From: Macrotrachela quadricornifera | Taxonomy: Eukaryota; Rotifera; Eurotatoria; Philodinida; Philodinidae | Length of the DNA: 64,000 nt | Reading direction: 5' to 3' | Assembly (NCBI GenBank): GCA_022393335.1 | Contig: JAJEKB010020463.1 | Span: 206,245-270,244, forward strand | Shown here: positions 11,568 through 24,119 of the stretch, piece by piece | Position numbering within the stretch: position 1 is the first letter of the stretch | How the letters are laid out: every line of letters starts with the position of its first letter | Translations under genes and position numbers: made by a program | Notes under the pieces: model-generated | What the model was told of the DNA's origin: nothing | Seen by the model: only the letters and a program-made list of their open reading frames with translations | Databases searched by the model: none

Positions 11568-14070
11568 AATTCACTCTTTCACTATGTCAATATCAATGAT
11601 GAAATGACAATGAGAGTGACAATATATCCGTTTTTTTTATATTCTACGTGTAGTGTTTGATTACACGTTATCTAGCAACCGTGCAAAATAGAGGACAGTT
11701 AAACCTGTTTATGATATTGTTATTTCGTGTAATCGTTTTGAATCACCAAAAACGCACACTTTTTATTTGACTTTTCGCAATCTTATATTTTATGTTTCGT
11801 TATATGATATGAAATACAATACTAACAGGACACATCATAGATTATATTGAGAGTGTATAGTGTGCACAGATAAAGATGCTTGCAATGCTTTTTTCATTAC
11901 TCGAGTATGAATCATCTCAAAAGTTGTATGACATCAGATTTGTTTCTTAATACTTAGTACGTTCACTGCAGAGATGAAATAAATTTTTTTTCATTTTCCA
12001 TAGTTTTAATTTGTTTGTATTACATAGCTTATTTTACAATAAACCTAGTATATAGTTGTAAACCTATATTAATTACAAGTAGCACTTATCCTACGGATTC
12101 GCTGACCCTTTTCTGTAAGAAAATTTAGTGTGAGTATCATTCAAAATAATTTTCATTTGAATTATCTTATATTTCAATCCCCTTGATTGCATGAAAGCTA
12201 CGGAACAAACATCCACTCTAGCGATGATCTTTTTATATAAATATCCCTATATAGATTCACACATAAATTACAAGCAAACCTCAAGTTCGAATTCTTTGTC
12301 TTCGATTGAGATTGATCTAGTCTAATACGGATATCTGACCATATTCAGTAGTTTAGGACGATATATATTTTAATCCTGAACTTTGACGTGTTTCGACAAA
12401 ACTGAGAGATAAACATTCATGTCTTTTTAAGCGCAATATTTATCGCTATAGGACTGTTTCTTTAAAAAAACGGAATTAGATACGGTTCAGATGTTTCAGT
12501 TTGTTCATCAAGTTCACTAGCACGATCACATCGCGATCATCCCAAACCACAATTCCATGAAAAAATATCTTTTTCCAAACAGGTAACGTGGCGCAATTGC
12601 CGCTGACCCTCTACTGGAAGGATGTTGTGATCAGATCGCTCATATCTCTTGAAATAAAAAAAATTATTTTAACTCATAAGTTCAATCAGTTGATCACTTG
12701 TCCAACAGTCTTTTACTCGTATTCATTTTGCTTACTATAATCTACTCAAACTAACGTCTAGTTGTTCTTCGGCCTTCCTCCGGTCGGCCATTCACGACTA
12801 GCTGTTTCCGTATTTAACACCGCTATATGCTTCAGTATTAGTTTAGGTTTGAATTCCTCTCAAAAAGTTACTGGACATTTGTTAACACATTCTCTTAGGA
12901 ACTAAAAAAGGGAAACTATTCAAAAATCGCTACAAATTCAGTACATTACATTGTGGACTAGAAAAAATCTTCGGCTACTTTCAATGTTATTTTAAGATTG
13001 ATGTCGATGAAGACTCAACAACAGGACATCAAGCAACCACTCCGTTTTTAAGCATACTTCTGTATAAATCTCACTCAAAACTCTGACGTATAGTAACGTA
13101 CAAAGAAAAATGTTTCTATTACAATCAATGTTGAACATGGATTCACGATTCTCGATTATTCTTAATTCAAGCTTAAAATAACAAGAAGTTCATTGAAAAA
13201 GCTAAGCAATAGATCAGAAAAGATTTTATTCACTATGAATTTGGATTTTCTGTACTTGACAACGGTCAGTCAAGTTTTATCAAAAATTATGATTTATTCG
13301 TTTATCGTTAATTAATAGCTAACAATATTGAAAAACTAACCTCAGATTTGGGTTCCCCGTAGCAAATTATCTTTGGTGACTTTTTACTGGAGGCAGTTCA
13401 TACTATTAATTATTTGGTAAAACTCATTCAATATTGATTTATCGATCTTCAGTTATCTTGAATCAATATATAGAGGATGTCAAAGAGTAGAATGCTCAGT
13501 ACAGATACATTTTGATACATGACTAAACTCATCCTCCAACGAACATTTGTTGCCAGTGATGAAATGCTGAAAAAAATTTATTCATTAGTACGGATTCATC
13601 GAATTACTACGTTCTTTGTGCAAACTATCTTAGTAAATCTCTAATAGATTCATTCTAAAGCATAATATAAATCAATAGCTTTGCTATCTTTTTAAAATAA
13701 AACGATAGAGTTCAAAAAATTGCAAAATGGGAGAAGATTTCAATTTCAAGACTAATTAGAAATGATAGAAGAGCATTGAATAACGTCATAGAAGTAATGG
13801 AGCTTCTATTCGATTTTGAACATCATTTTCTCTAAACGATTAAGTAAAAATTTGATCAAATTTTATAAAAAATCATCACTCGTTTTTTTAAAACGATGAA
13901 TTTTTCCATATTTATAAGCTAGCTCTCAAAAGTATACCAACAAAAATATTTTGCCACTAAAAGCTGAATATTTTCTCGTTACAACAGTTTAACATAGAAT
14001 TTGAAGGATACGATTCCACTCACCTTAGAATAATATTTAAAGTTTAGGAATTATACATCGAAAAGGATGA
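11568..14070. other. Intergenic, no supported gene
   Basis: No long frame. Two short similar patches, gctgacccttttctgtaag near 12101 and gctgaccctctactggaag near 12602, might be decayed duplicated exons, but neither could be placed in a gene. Confidence 0.35.
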
Positions 14071-14090
14071 AATATTTATTATTATTGTCT

Positions 14091-17000
14091 TTATGATGGT
14101 TCATACAATTCAACATTAGTCAATGCACTACTATTATTCTGTCCACCAGCAATTAACACTGTTCCATCCGCTAATTCAGTTGCGGTATGATCATATCGTG
14201 CGATACTCATGTTACTCAGAGATATCCAATTATTTGTCGATGGATCGTACAGCACAGTAGTACTCAATGCGCCGTCACTATTCCGACCACCAGTAACTAA
14301 TACTGTTCCGTTTGTTAGCCTAGATGCGGTGTGTCCATATCGTGCTGTACTCGTGTTACGTATAGGCGTCCAAGTGTTTATCGATAAGTCATAAACTTCA
14401 GCACTATTCAGAGCAGTGCCACTAAATCCACCAATAACTAGAACTTTTCCATCGCTTAATAGAGATGCTGTGTGGATCGTTCGTGCATATGTCATATTAC
14501 CAGCAATTGTCCAAACTCCTGTTGATGGATCATATAACTCAACACTATGTAGAAAATCGGCACCATATCCACCAGTAACTAATACGTATCCATTCTTTAA
14601 TCTGGTTGTTGTGTGAGAATGTCGTTTATAAGCCATGTTTCCAGTAGTTATCCATGTTTTTGTTAATGGATCATATAATTCAGCACTATTTAGTGCGCCA
14701 TCACTATTTTCTCCACCGGTGACTAACACTTTTCCATTTTCTAATATGCAGGCGGCGTGCCGATTTCGTGCATGAATCATGTTGCCAACAATTGTCCAAG
14801 TTCTGTTTGACGAATCAAATAACTCGCAACTATTCAGCTGAACATTATTACGGGATCCACCAGTAACTAACACGTTTCCACTCATCAGTAGGGTGGCAGT
14901 GTGTCGATCTCGTGCATTACTCATGTTCGAAAGATTTGTCCAATTTGCTGTTGTCAAATTATAAAACTCGGAACTACTCAACTGACCAATATCATTACGT
15001 CCACCAATGATTAACACTGTGTCACCATTTGTTAACATAGAAGCGGCGTGGTAATATCGTGCACTATTCATTGAATCGATGATGGACCATTCTAACAATG
15101 CGTTAAAATGTGTACTAGGTTGAAAATAACCTCTTTTCAGTGGATATCACTATTATTTTACATCAAGTAAATAATAAATTTTATATTAAATGAAAGTTCG
15201 GAGAAATTAGGATTTAATACTACTACATAATAAAAGTTATGAATAACTTTCTATACTTAAAACTTGAGGTTTATACAATTTGGTAGAATGCAATTTATTT
15301 GAAAAAATAGAAAAGAACACTGTTCTAGTGTTCATAAGACGTAGTTCTGATTAAGATGTGATTGTTGTTCTTTTGTGTTCTGTTATCTGTTCATCATGAT
15401 AATAGTTAAAACATTTCTTATTTTCTTTCTGTTAAAAAGCTACAGAAGGAAAACGTTTAAATAACTTCTGACATAAAATACAGAGTCATTTTCTAGCCAA
15501 TACATTTCATTAAAAAAATCTATCTCTTTGCCATATCAATCCAACGAGATTATTTGAAAATGCCTAATATTTACGATAGTAAACAGGGGAGAATCGTTGA
15601 CAAAACTATACACACTATTCTTCGCAAAGCTCGCAATGCTGGTCCAATATTTGTAAATAGGTAATAGTTCGCAAAAAAACTTAACCGTAGGAATCGATTT
15701 TTTATAGAATGGAACAAAATAACGGTTAACGCAGTCACTACAGATTTACAATTGAAGCATAATATAGCTGCAACTGCTGATTACAAGAATATCAAACGTG
15801 ACCATAAACTTATAGGTAATCTCGTCTCAACACTTCCAAACAGATGATCGTCCTCAATCTAAGAGCATGTCTGAATAATAATTCATCGACTATAGTAGAA
15901 AACCATGCATTAATTAATTAAGTATTTAGAAAAACAAGGATTTTTCGAATATATTAATTAATAATTAGTTCAAAATATTCGAAAAACACTATTATAAGCG
16001 ATTAATTACTTATAATTAATGGTAGTTTATAAATCTAATATATAAAGAGAAAAAATTGTTTATTTGTTTATTTTTTTGCATTTTGGATCACGTAGAAGTC
16101 AATGCATCTAAACTTTGCAGGGCCTCCTCCTTTGTTCAGGGAAAGGTTGAGAGTTACTTTTCGATCAGAAATGTTGGTCTCAGAAATACGTATTAACCCC
16201 ATTGTTGGATCGCTACAGTAAGTGCCGTAGCCAAAAAGTCGGTGCATGTAACTGTTTTTTTCAATAACTTGAGAATGAAAGGCGATGAAGGCCTGCACTT
16301 TTTGTCATGGACACTAGCGGTTCTAGAGTATGGAAATGTGCTCAAATTTGACTGTTCGATTTGTTAACGAATCTGAGTTTGGCATAATTTCATGAGGAAT
16401 GGTTCAACGCGTCCACTAAAGAGATTTAGCAAAATGATTCTCAAAGCGGTTGAGAAGGTCTTAGCTGGTGTTGATAACAGTGTTCATTCTATTTGAAACA
16501 TGGTGACTATATACAGGCATGAACTTGGAACAAAATCAAGGCTACATTGTAAAGGGGAGCAAGCATGTGACTTTGAATTTTTCCAAATAACGCCGTCCAC
16601 TTCAGCCAGTATGCTATAAACACTATTCTCTATTTCTACGAAAACTGTAGCTCAAAAGATCTAATAATTGCACAATTCAAATATTTACCTTATCTTCTTT
16701 TCTGCACAAAAAAAAACCCATGATCTTTCTAATAAAATTAATCATGTCTTCATTCAGCAAATTAATAAGTTATTTAACTGTAATATATAACATGTTCCGT
16801 TGGGCTGAAAGAAAATTTGTATTTCAGATAATGAATTTTGTAGTTACTCTCGTTCTCAACTTTTTAAAAAGAAGTTGCTTAATAAAAAGATTTATGATAA
16901 AACCCTATTAGATTTTCATATCTTTAGACTCATTTCACATTCGCAATAAGAGATTTGCAAAGTCTTGAACAAATTCATCTGAAACATACGACGCTTATAT

Positions 17001-20000
17001 CGAAGTTATCAGCAAGCGATTAGATTTACTACATCTCATTCCTGATGATGTCAGCTTTCTTATACATTCCTCCGTCGAGAAAATCAAATTGCAGCAGAGA
17101 TTAAAGAATAGTATCAAAACATGGTTTTTTATTGAAAAATTTGACGGATTTAAAATATAGGTTATTACTAAAAAAAATTCTCTAGAAGATATAATCGATG
17201 CTACTGTTTCCACTAAACTTCGATATAAACACAGTATGTTTCAAAGGGACTTGTTTTTATAATAAATTCTTCCTCTTATCAACAACATAGTTTCACTCAA
17301 CATTGACATTTAAACTAGCTTGAATCTAGAATTTTGAACAAATTCTGAAGCGAAACGAGCGAGAACTTAGATGAAACTGTATCATCCATTCTTGACAAGC
17401 TTCTAAATTGGATTAATCAGAAATTTTAATATTATCCTGAAAACCATACTTTCTATAAAAGCTGAACAAAAACCTATACAAATTTGAGATAAGTTTTAGA
17501 ATTTTCTCATTAAGATTGTGACCATGCTTGGCCTTGAAAAGATCCAGACCGAATTTCTGGTAAGTTCAAAACAAGTTTGCGTTACAGAAATACATAGGAA
17601 TTGCAAAAGGATCTTGTCTGAAGTTTGACAGAACCCAAAGTTCATCTTGGTAGGATCGTACATTCCTCGTTCACAAAAAAAATCATGTTTAACCATGACA
17701 TATTCAATACATAGTACTCATTAGATTGGGGTTCCCGAATTTCGCCAATAAGACTTTCGCCAACTGAGAGCAACCGGACATTCGCCAATGGCGAAAGTCC
17801 ACAATATGTGTTGGCAAAAGTCCAGTGGGCCATTCGCCAATTGCCGGAAATCCGATGGTACATTGGCGACAGTCCAGTGGACAGTCGCCAATTGGCGAAA
17901 GTCTAGTGACGTATTGGCGAAAATACTGTGGACTCTCGCCAATTGGTGAAAGTCCAGTGATCTTTCGCTAGTCGACAAATAATCGATGAATTTTGGCTAT
18001 TTTTCTCGGAAGAATATGAATGTAGATACATACGAAGATGGATGTATCAGAACCTATTGCGTTGATTCTAGATGTCAGTGTAATTGGTAGAGATTTCCAT
18101 AATATACAGGATATACTGTTCTCGAAAACAAAGATCTCACAATAGCTCTTACAGAATCTAACTTTGGTTTATTTTTCGGACTTTTTTTTAAGTTGTAGTC
18201 AAGCATCTAGTATCTAATTATTTTCGTTTTACAGTTTCTTTTAGGAATATTTTTCAATTTTAAACTAGTTGGCTATCATGGGAAAGAGCCCTGAGAATTG
18301 CCGGAGGTTTTAGAGTCTATAGGGTTTATTATGATACCTTTTTTTAGAGATTAGTGAGGGCACATGGGACATTCGCCAATTGGCGGAAATCCGATGATGT
18401 ATTGGCGAAAGTGTAGTGGACATTCGCCAACTGGCGAAAATCCGATGATGTATTGACGAAAGTATAGTGGACTTTCGTCAATTTGGCGAATGTCCACTGA
18501 ACTCTCGCCAACTCATCTTATGGACTTTCGCCATTGGCGAATGTCCAATTGGCGAAAGTCTTATTGGCGAAATTCGGGTTAGCCATTAGATTCAGGCTCT
18601 TAGAAGAGTCTTTCGGATTTTCTGCAGGACTGAACAGGTTAAAAATAAAGATTCAGTCTGAATAGAAGTATTACTCTAAAGCTTACCTGGTCGCATAGTA
18701 GTGGTCGTTGTTGTTGCTACGGTTGTGGTAGTGGTTGTTGTCTCGTCTGATAGAATGACAAATTTTAGTAATAGAGGGAGAGTAATTACAATAATTGCTA
18801 AGATGATAAAACAGATCACAATAACCAATAGTCGATTACATCGCAAACATTTACACTGCTTCTTTTTTCTCGTACCAATCTCAGTATGGTTCGGGTCCAA
18901 ATCTATACTTTGTTCCATATAAAATTTTTAATGAAAAATAAAAAAAACCTATTGTTCGAAACTCTTGATGTTTGTCTTGCACCATCAGAGGACTGATAAA
19001 ACGTAAACTATATTATCTTGACCAAAAAAAACACTGGTATGTTCTTACCTTTATATAATGCTTTCTATATCAACCCAGACGATGCAAACTGATATCTTAA
19101 TTCTCAAGTTTCTCACGTTATATATTTTACTTATAATACTGTTGGTGTAAAATTATCGATATGCATATACATTTACTTCGTTTTAGAATCTTAGAGACCT
19201 ATGAAATTTTTATTATGATTTGTATATGCGACGAATAAATTATCAAAGCAACTAGACTATTGACTACTACGCAATATCAGAGCCTGTAGATAAACTAATT
19301 TCTACGAAGATAGGTATTTTTAAATGTGATTTAATGCAAGGTGGTGGAATACTTTTATACGTTGTATTTGATTCTTTTTTCAAGTTTAATACAAATATCT
19401 AAAACTTGAACATTTTGAAGAATTAATAGAATAACCAAAAAAAAACTTAAATCTTTGATGAAAATTGGAAGTCTAAGAAACGTCATACCTTGTAAGTTTC
19501 ACCTAAAATGTCTTTATTTTCTTCCTTGTGTCAGTTGAGTTCGGATCATGGTTTCAAGACATTGTTTACTCATGGAATATTGTATTATATTGTTGACTGC
19601 CTCAACATTATTAGCAATGTCAACCAATTAATTACTTATGATTACAAGTTCTTTCTACTGAGTGATGTCTTTATTTCATCAATTAATCTTATCTAACTAT
19701 CACGTAATGTCGATACAAGGGAATTATGATGAAATTAGACATATCTAGCAAATAGTAGCTACTAGGATTGGTAACAATTATTCTGAATAAAACTTCACAA
19801 AATCCTTTGGAATTAGGATATTGAAAGAGCCTTTGAAACTTTCTCCAGGACTGAACAGGATTGAGTCTGCGATTTAATCAGATAAAAGCGTTTTCTATGA
19901 GGCATACCTGGTTGCTGGGTAGTAGTCGTAGTTGTAGTTGATTTTGTTATAGTTGATGATGGGATTGTGGTAGATGATGCATCTAAAGTTAACGTTGTCA

Positions 20001-20193
20001 TAGTCGTAGTGTCGCTAGTTTCTGAGCCTTTTGGTGCAAGAATAACAAATTTTATTATGAGAGCGAGAGCAACTGCAAAAAGTGCTAAGACGATAAAACA
20101 GATACAGATGATTGCAATGCACCAACGATTGGAACGTTTCTGTTGTTTTTTAGTTTCAGTTTTGCCTACATATTGCCAACAGTCATTATCCAT
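14091..20193 (-). CDS. Membrane-anchored kelch-repeat protein with two alternative first exons
   Basis: The last exon (15130-14091) codes a seven-blade kelch propeller. Units of about 46 residues repeat the pattern VLVTGG...LNSAELYDP...W...GNM..AR..HTA. AATAAA follows at 14080-14075. The exon 3' splice site is taken as AAGAG|GTTATTTTC, which has a weak pyrimidine tract. The nearest first exon is 18918-18687: a basic Cys-containing cytosolic head, a membrane segment (residues about 30-56) and a Thr-rich stalk ending ACCAG|GTAAGC. Joined to the kelch exon it gives 1272 nt, 423 aa. A second exon of the same design lies at 20193-19908 and also ends in phase 1 (CCAG|GTATGC). Predicted topology is type II, with the propeller outside the cell. 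The 3.5-kb intron is unusually long and holds a transposable element, so the junction needs RNA support. The kelch exon itself is certain. Confidence 0.7.
16068..16298 (-). other. Unassigned open frame inside the kelch intron
   Basis: 76 codons from LFGYGTYCSDP through TNISDRKVTLNLSLNKGG to FYVIQNAKK then stop. The alternating pattern and two Cys could be the end of a small beta-rich extracellular protein. No family was recognised and no upstream exon was found, so coding status is open. Confidence 0.3.
17728..18583. mobile_element. Repeat-built inverted element with 9-bp target duplication
   Basis: Both sides carry CATTAGATT (17719-17727 and 18584-18592). The ends mirror each other: CCCGAATTTCGCCAATAAG at the left against CTTATTGGCGAAATTCGGG at the right. 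Inside are many head-to-tail and inverted copies of a unit near attcgccaattggcgaaagtc plus cagtggac spacers (17741-17990 and 18365-18570) flanking a unique core of about 370 bp. A 9-bp duplication is typical of Mutator-like elements; the 8-bp hAT and P types fit less well. No transposase is coded. Confidence 0.75.
18687..18918 (-). CDS. First exon (proximal copy): cytosolic head, membrane anchor, Thr stalk
   Basis: 77 codons plus one base. The head carries RKKKQCKCLRCNR, followed by about 27 hydrophobic residues ending LLLKFVIL and a stalk made almost only of Thr with MRPG at the exon edge. The phase-1 donor GTAAGC fits the kelch exon. It is a paralogue of 19908-20193, with the same order of parts and the same KFVIL membrane exit. 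Confidence 0.75.
19908..20193 (-). CDS. First exon (distal copy): cytosolic head, membrane anchor, Thr/Ser stalk
   Basis: 95 codons plus one base. MDNDCWQYVG starts a head with KKQQKRSNRW, then a membrane segment ending IIKFVIL and a Thr/Ser stalk ending QQPG. Flanks just past the donor are also similar to the proximal copy (a shared gcaggactgaacagg/ccaggactgaacagg patch at about 18625 and 19845), so the duplication includes intron sequence. It could be an alternative promoter of the kelch gene or the start of a lost neighbour. Confidence 0.65.
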
Positions 20194-22093
20194 AATGTTT
20201 TCACAATGTTTAACTTAAAGCAAAAAGAAAACAAACAATTATTTGAGATTATTCTAGACTTATCTTTCACAATCAGAGAACGATAAAATGTAACCATCGG
20301 CCATGATCATTATCATATGTATCACTCGGAAGGCCTTGCAACGTTACGATTTCGTTACTATCAGGATTCCTTCAAGGTTCAAAGCACAAAGGCTTTCAAG
20401 AATTCAGAAACCTTGAAATGTACATTTGTAGTATCGTATAGGATACTGATATCAGAAACTGAGCAAAAAACAATGATAGGAAAAGAGAATTTCTGTACCA
20501 TATATATTTTTTCGAAAAATTTGTGAATCTTAACTAAGACATATTTTTTAGAGTAATATGAAGATTTTGTGAAAATTTCGAAACTTTTTAAATATTGGTT
20601 CTGCATAATATATTTAGAGTCTCTTAAATCTCTGAAATCCAACCAGATATTCTTGAAAATATTTTCGCAAACTTCTACAAATTTTTAAATAGATTTTGAT
20701 TTTCTACGAAATAGAGTCTTTTTTTATTATGTACACCATAAAACATGTTAGAGCATCCTACATATTGACGAATCTCTTTGAATCAACAAACGAAATGTTA
20801 TATTCAAAGATTCTTTAGTGATTGATTTCTATTCATATTAATACCTATTCTTTAGAAAGACGCTTTCTATAGATTTTTCATTTCCTTCTTCATAAAATAT
20901 GAAGTACATGTTGGAGGATGAGAACGTGAACTAACTAGAATTTTGACAGTGGATGTGGTTAGTTTTCGCTGATAGGCAATTTATTAAATTTAAAAAACTG
21001 TTTTTTTTTATACGAATATGTATCATGATTGATTCACTAAAAAATTTTTTTTCTGAAGATATATAATGGAAAGTATTGATTAATATATTCACTGATACTC
21101 ACAACATACAATTTATACTTATTGGGATATAATTGAAACAACGTTTTAAATGTAGTTGTATAATATAAATATTTCGAAATATACACCAAACTTTAAAAAG
21201 AAACTATCTAAAAACAAGAAAAATATAACAAAATATCGATGAACTTTTCAAAATTTATATTAAGAATCCGATCGTATTCGATATATATTTACTAACTTTC
21301 ATAAATAGATATAAACTTACTTATTAATATAAAACTATACTTATCCTTCTACGGTATAAGTCAAACATATTTAAAAATGTGAGTAATCGCGCTGTTGCAG
21401 CCAGAAAATATCACTTATTTTGTTGTTCTTTCAGATTTGTGGTTATCGTATTGTATGTTGATAAAATTTATGATATAACAGACTTTTTTTATACGAAGAT
21501 TTGTAATGGTTTTTTATTTGTGCAGTAAAGAACTCATCAATCTATTGTCAATAATATAGAAGTATAAAGATAAGCAATTTCAAATTATGACTTTATGTCT
21601 CAAATTCAGTAGAATGACAATTCATTAATGAATATCGTACATATTAAAACATCATTTTGACATTGTTAAGCGCATTGCACATATTATTGTTTTTCTTCAG
21701 GCAATACTTTATTTATTGTAATGATGAGTATTGATGTTATTTTCACTTATTATTCGTGATAAAATATTTAACAATAATAATAATAAAAAATATAACTAAT
21801 TAAATGAAATATGGTCGAATCTTTATACAGATTATGAGTGAATAATTAGAACGAAACGATTCTTTGCTTATTATTTTTATTGAAATGTTCTCCTACACTA
21901 TTTGCCATTTCTGACGTCATTTATTTTTTCTCTTTGATTTATCTCACATAGGACTATTACAATCAATATTCTACTTGAATCAATTACTATTTCTCTTTTG
22001 TGTTGTATATACATGTATGTATCACCTGTTCTCTTTCTTTCTTTCTCATATCACCCCGGAGCGGTTTTTAAGGAAATGTTTTCGGTGAAAAAA
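20194..22093. other. AT-rich region without supported gene
   Basis: Upstream of the distal first exon. It should hold its promoter, but no clear TATA box was singled out. No gene-like frame. Confidence 0.35.
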
Positions 22094-22493
22094 NNNNNNN
22101 NNNNNNNNNNNNNNNNNNNNNNNNNNNNNNNNNNNNNNNNNNNNNNNNNNNNNNNNNNNNNNNNNNNNNNNNNNNNNNNNNNNNNNNNNNNNNNNNNNNN
22201 NNNNNNNNNNNNNNNNNNNNNNNNNNNNNNNNNNNNNNNNNNNNNNNNNNNNNNNNNNNNNNNNNNNNNNNNNNNNNNNNNNNNNNNNNNNNNNNNNNNN
22301 NNNNNNNNNNNNNNNNNNNNNNNNNNNNNNNNNNNNNNNNNNNNNNNNNNNNNNNNNNNNNNNNNNNNNNNNNNNNNNNNNNNNNNNNNNNNNNNNNNNN
22401 NNNNNNNNNNNNNNNNNNNNNNNNNNNNNNNNNNNNNNNNNNNNNNNNNNNNNNNNNNNNNNNNNNNNNNNNNNNNNNNNNNNNNNNNNNNNN
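22094..22493. other. Assembly gap (400 N)
   Basis: A run of N. Its round length suggests a scaffolding gap of estimated or arbitrary size, so distances across it are not reliable. Confidence 0.98.
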
Positions 22494-22567
22494 TCAAATT
22501 CACCATTATCTCCCAATACAACATTTGCAAATGTAAGAGATAAAACGACAGCGATGATTTGAAGCAT
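22494..22567 (-). CDS. Start of a secreted protein, cut by the gap
   Basis: ATG at 22567 opens MLQIIAVVLSLTFANVVLG, a textbook signal peptide (hydrophobic core, small residues before the likely cleavage at VLG), followed by DNGEF and then the gap. The rest is missing; the left side of the gap does not continue a recognisable protein. A TATA-like box sits about 50 nt upstream. Confidence 0.6.
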
Positions 22568-22615
22568 AATTTAATATTGCAGTTTTGAATGATTGTGTTT
22601 CAATCTTTCACATCC

Positions 22616-22623
22616 TTTTTATA
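22616..22623 (-). promoter_or_regulatory. TATA box of the gap-cut secreted gene
   Basis: Minus strand reads TATAAAAA, 49-56 nt before the ATG at 22567. This spacing leaves room for a start site and a short leader. Confidence 0.4.
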
Positions 22624-22629
22624 TGGTTT

Positions 22630-24110
22630 TTTTAGAAAAAAAAAATTAATAAAGCTTTAGATATAACCTTGAATGATTGATATCAAAGTTCGATGCTGAT
22701 AGGTAGGTATACTGCACTCTCAAATCATTTAAAGTATCAATAATAATAGAAAAAAAGATTAAACAGGCTTTCAAAGCAATCTCGAATGTTTCGCATCCAA
22801 GTTCGACTCTACTAATTACAATGCACTTACAGATCACCCAGCGCGTGTATGGGTCTTCAGAACTTCTAGATTTCACTGCATGTCATAATAGAGAAGGCGT
22901 TATGATGCATACATATGAAAATGAAAAAACAATCGACTAGACTGGAATGAAGTTTGATTACATCGATAAGCAAGTTTATTTCTTGCACTCACATGACGAC
23001 GAGAGTATTGCTAATTGAAATAATGAATAAATTCTCTCATCACAAATGATCTCCTTAACAGATGTATCAATATTACTTTGTTTTAATCTCTGGATTATTC
23101 ACATACCTGCAATTAGATTTAAAAAAGAAATTTTCTTTTTCTTTTTTTTGCATACTCAAAATGTGAGTGCACTGTACAATCGGTTAGTGTGTCTTCCACT
23201 TAGAATTGTCGCATCAAGAGATTGCTGAGTTGTAGAGAAAACTCTCATTATTTTCTATGCTTTTATATGTGAACATTGACTTATGCTCAGTTTTCATTAA
23301 AAACATTTTCTTTCATAACCAGGGGAAACCTCAACTATCATATACTATTCGACAGAGAATTTTACCGGTTACAAAATGGTATATTGGCGTGACCAACGCT
23401 ATGGTACCTCGATTTCTTTTCTTTATATTATGAATTTAAAACTCTAAACATATTCGAGTCAAATTATCATCCTCATCGCGAAACTACTAAATTTAAGAAT
23501 TAGTTGCTGATGACTGTCTTATATCAAATTATTCACTAATCATTAACTACAAAATGTTATTTATCTATTGTGTTTTCTTTACTTGTACAAATCTTTATTG
23601 TCATGAATATTTTTTTCAATAAACAGTTAATTGAGTATAGAGAGAAAAAATTCATTTTCCGCTTGAGTGTCATGTAACAGTATGACGTGCGGAAGTGTCG
23701 GTGAATCTTTATAAGTTCTTCAAATGATTTTATCTATCTTTGAATCATAAAAGACCTTAATGAGAAGGAAGATGCGCATTTCTAATTAAAAATACTCTAC
23801 CTTTGATGATAAGCAAAGAGGAAGATTCTATAATAAACAAGTTTTATTTGAAGAATTTTTCATTAAAGTAGACTTCGATAATTACAATTTAATTATTTGA
23901 TGCTAGAATGTTCATCAATGATAAAATATTCTGCTAAATAATTGAATTCAAGTACATTTTACTTCAAAATAATTCTTAAATATATGGTTCTATCTAAGGG
24001 AGGAAAAAGCTGAAAACTGAAGGTATGCATCTCCTTCCTAATTGGGCCATATATACCTCAGACATACTAGAAAAAGAATAGTAAATAAAATAATTTGGTG
24101 ATCAGCTAGT
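22630..24110. other. Intergenic, nothing recognised
   Basis: AT-rich, short frames only. This is where the missing left end of the neighbouring piggyBac relic would be expected, but no TTAACCC terminus was found. Confidence 0.4.
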
Positions 24111-24119
24111 AGAATCCGT

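Noticed and set aside
14209..14616. Two + frames opposite the kelch exon
   Set aside because: They are antisense shadows of the kelch repeats.
17496..17978. Three minus frames with repeated HW-FAN and DFRQLA words
   Set aside because: They are translations of the GCCAATTGGCG repeat array, not protein genes.
17741..18570. CRISPR-like spacing of repeats
   Set aside because: Units are irregular, occur in both orientations and lie within a mobile element of a eukaryotic genome.
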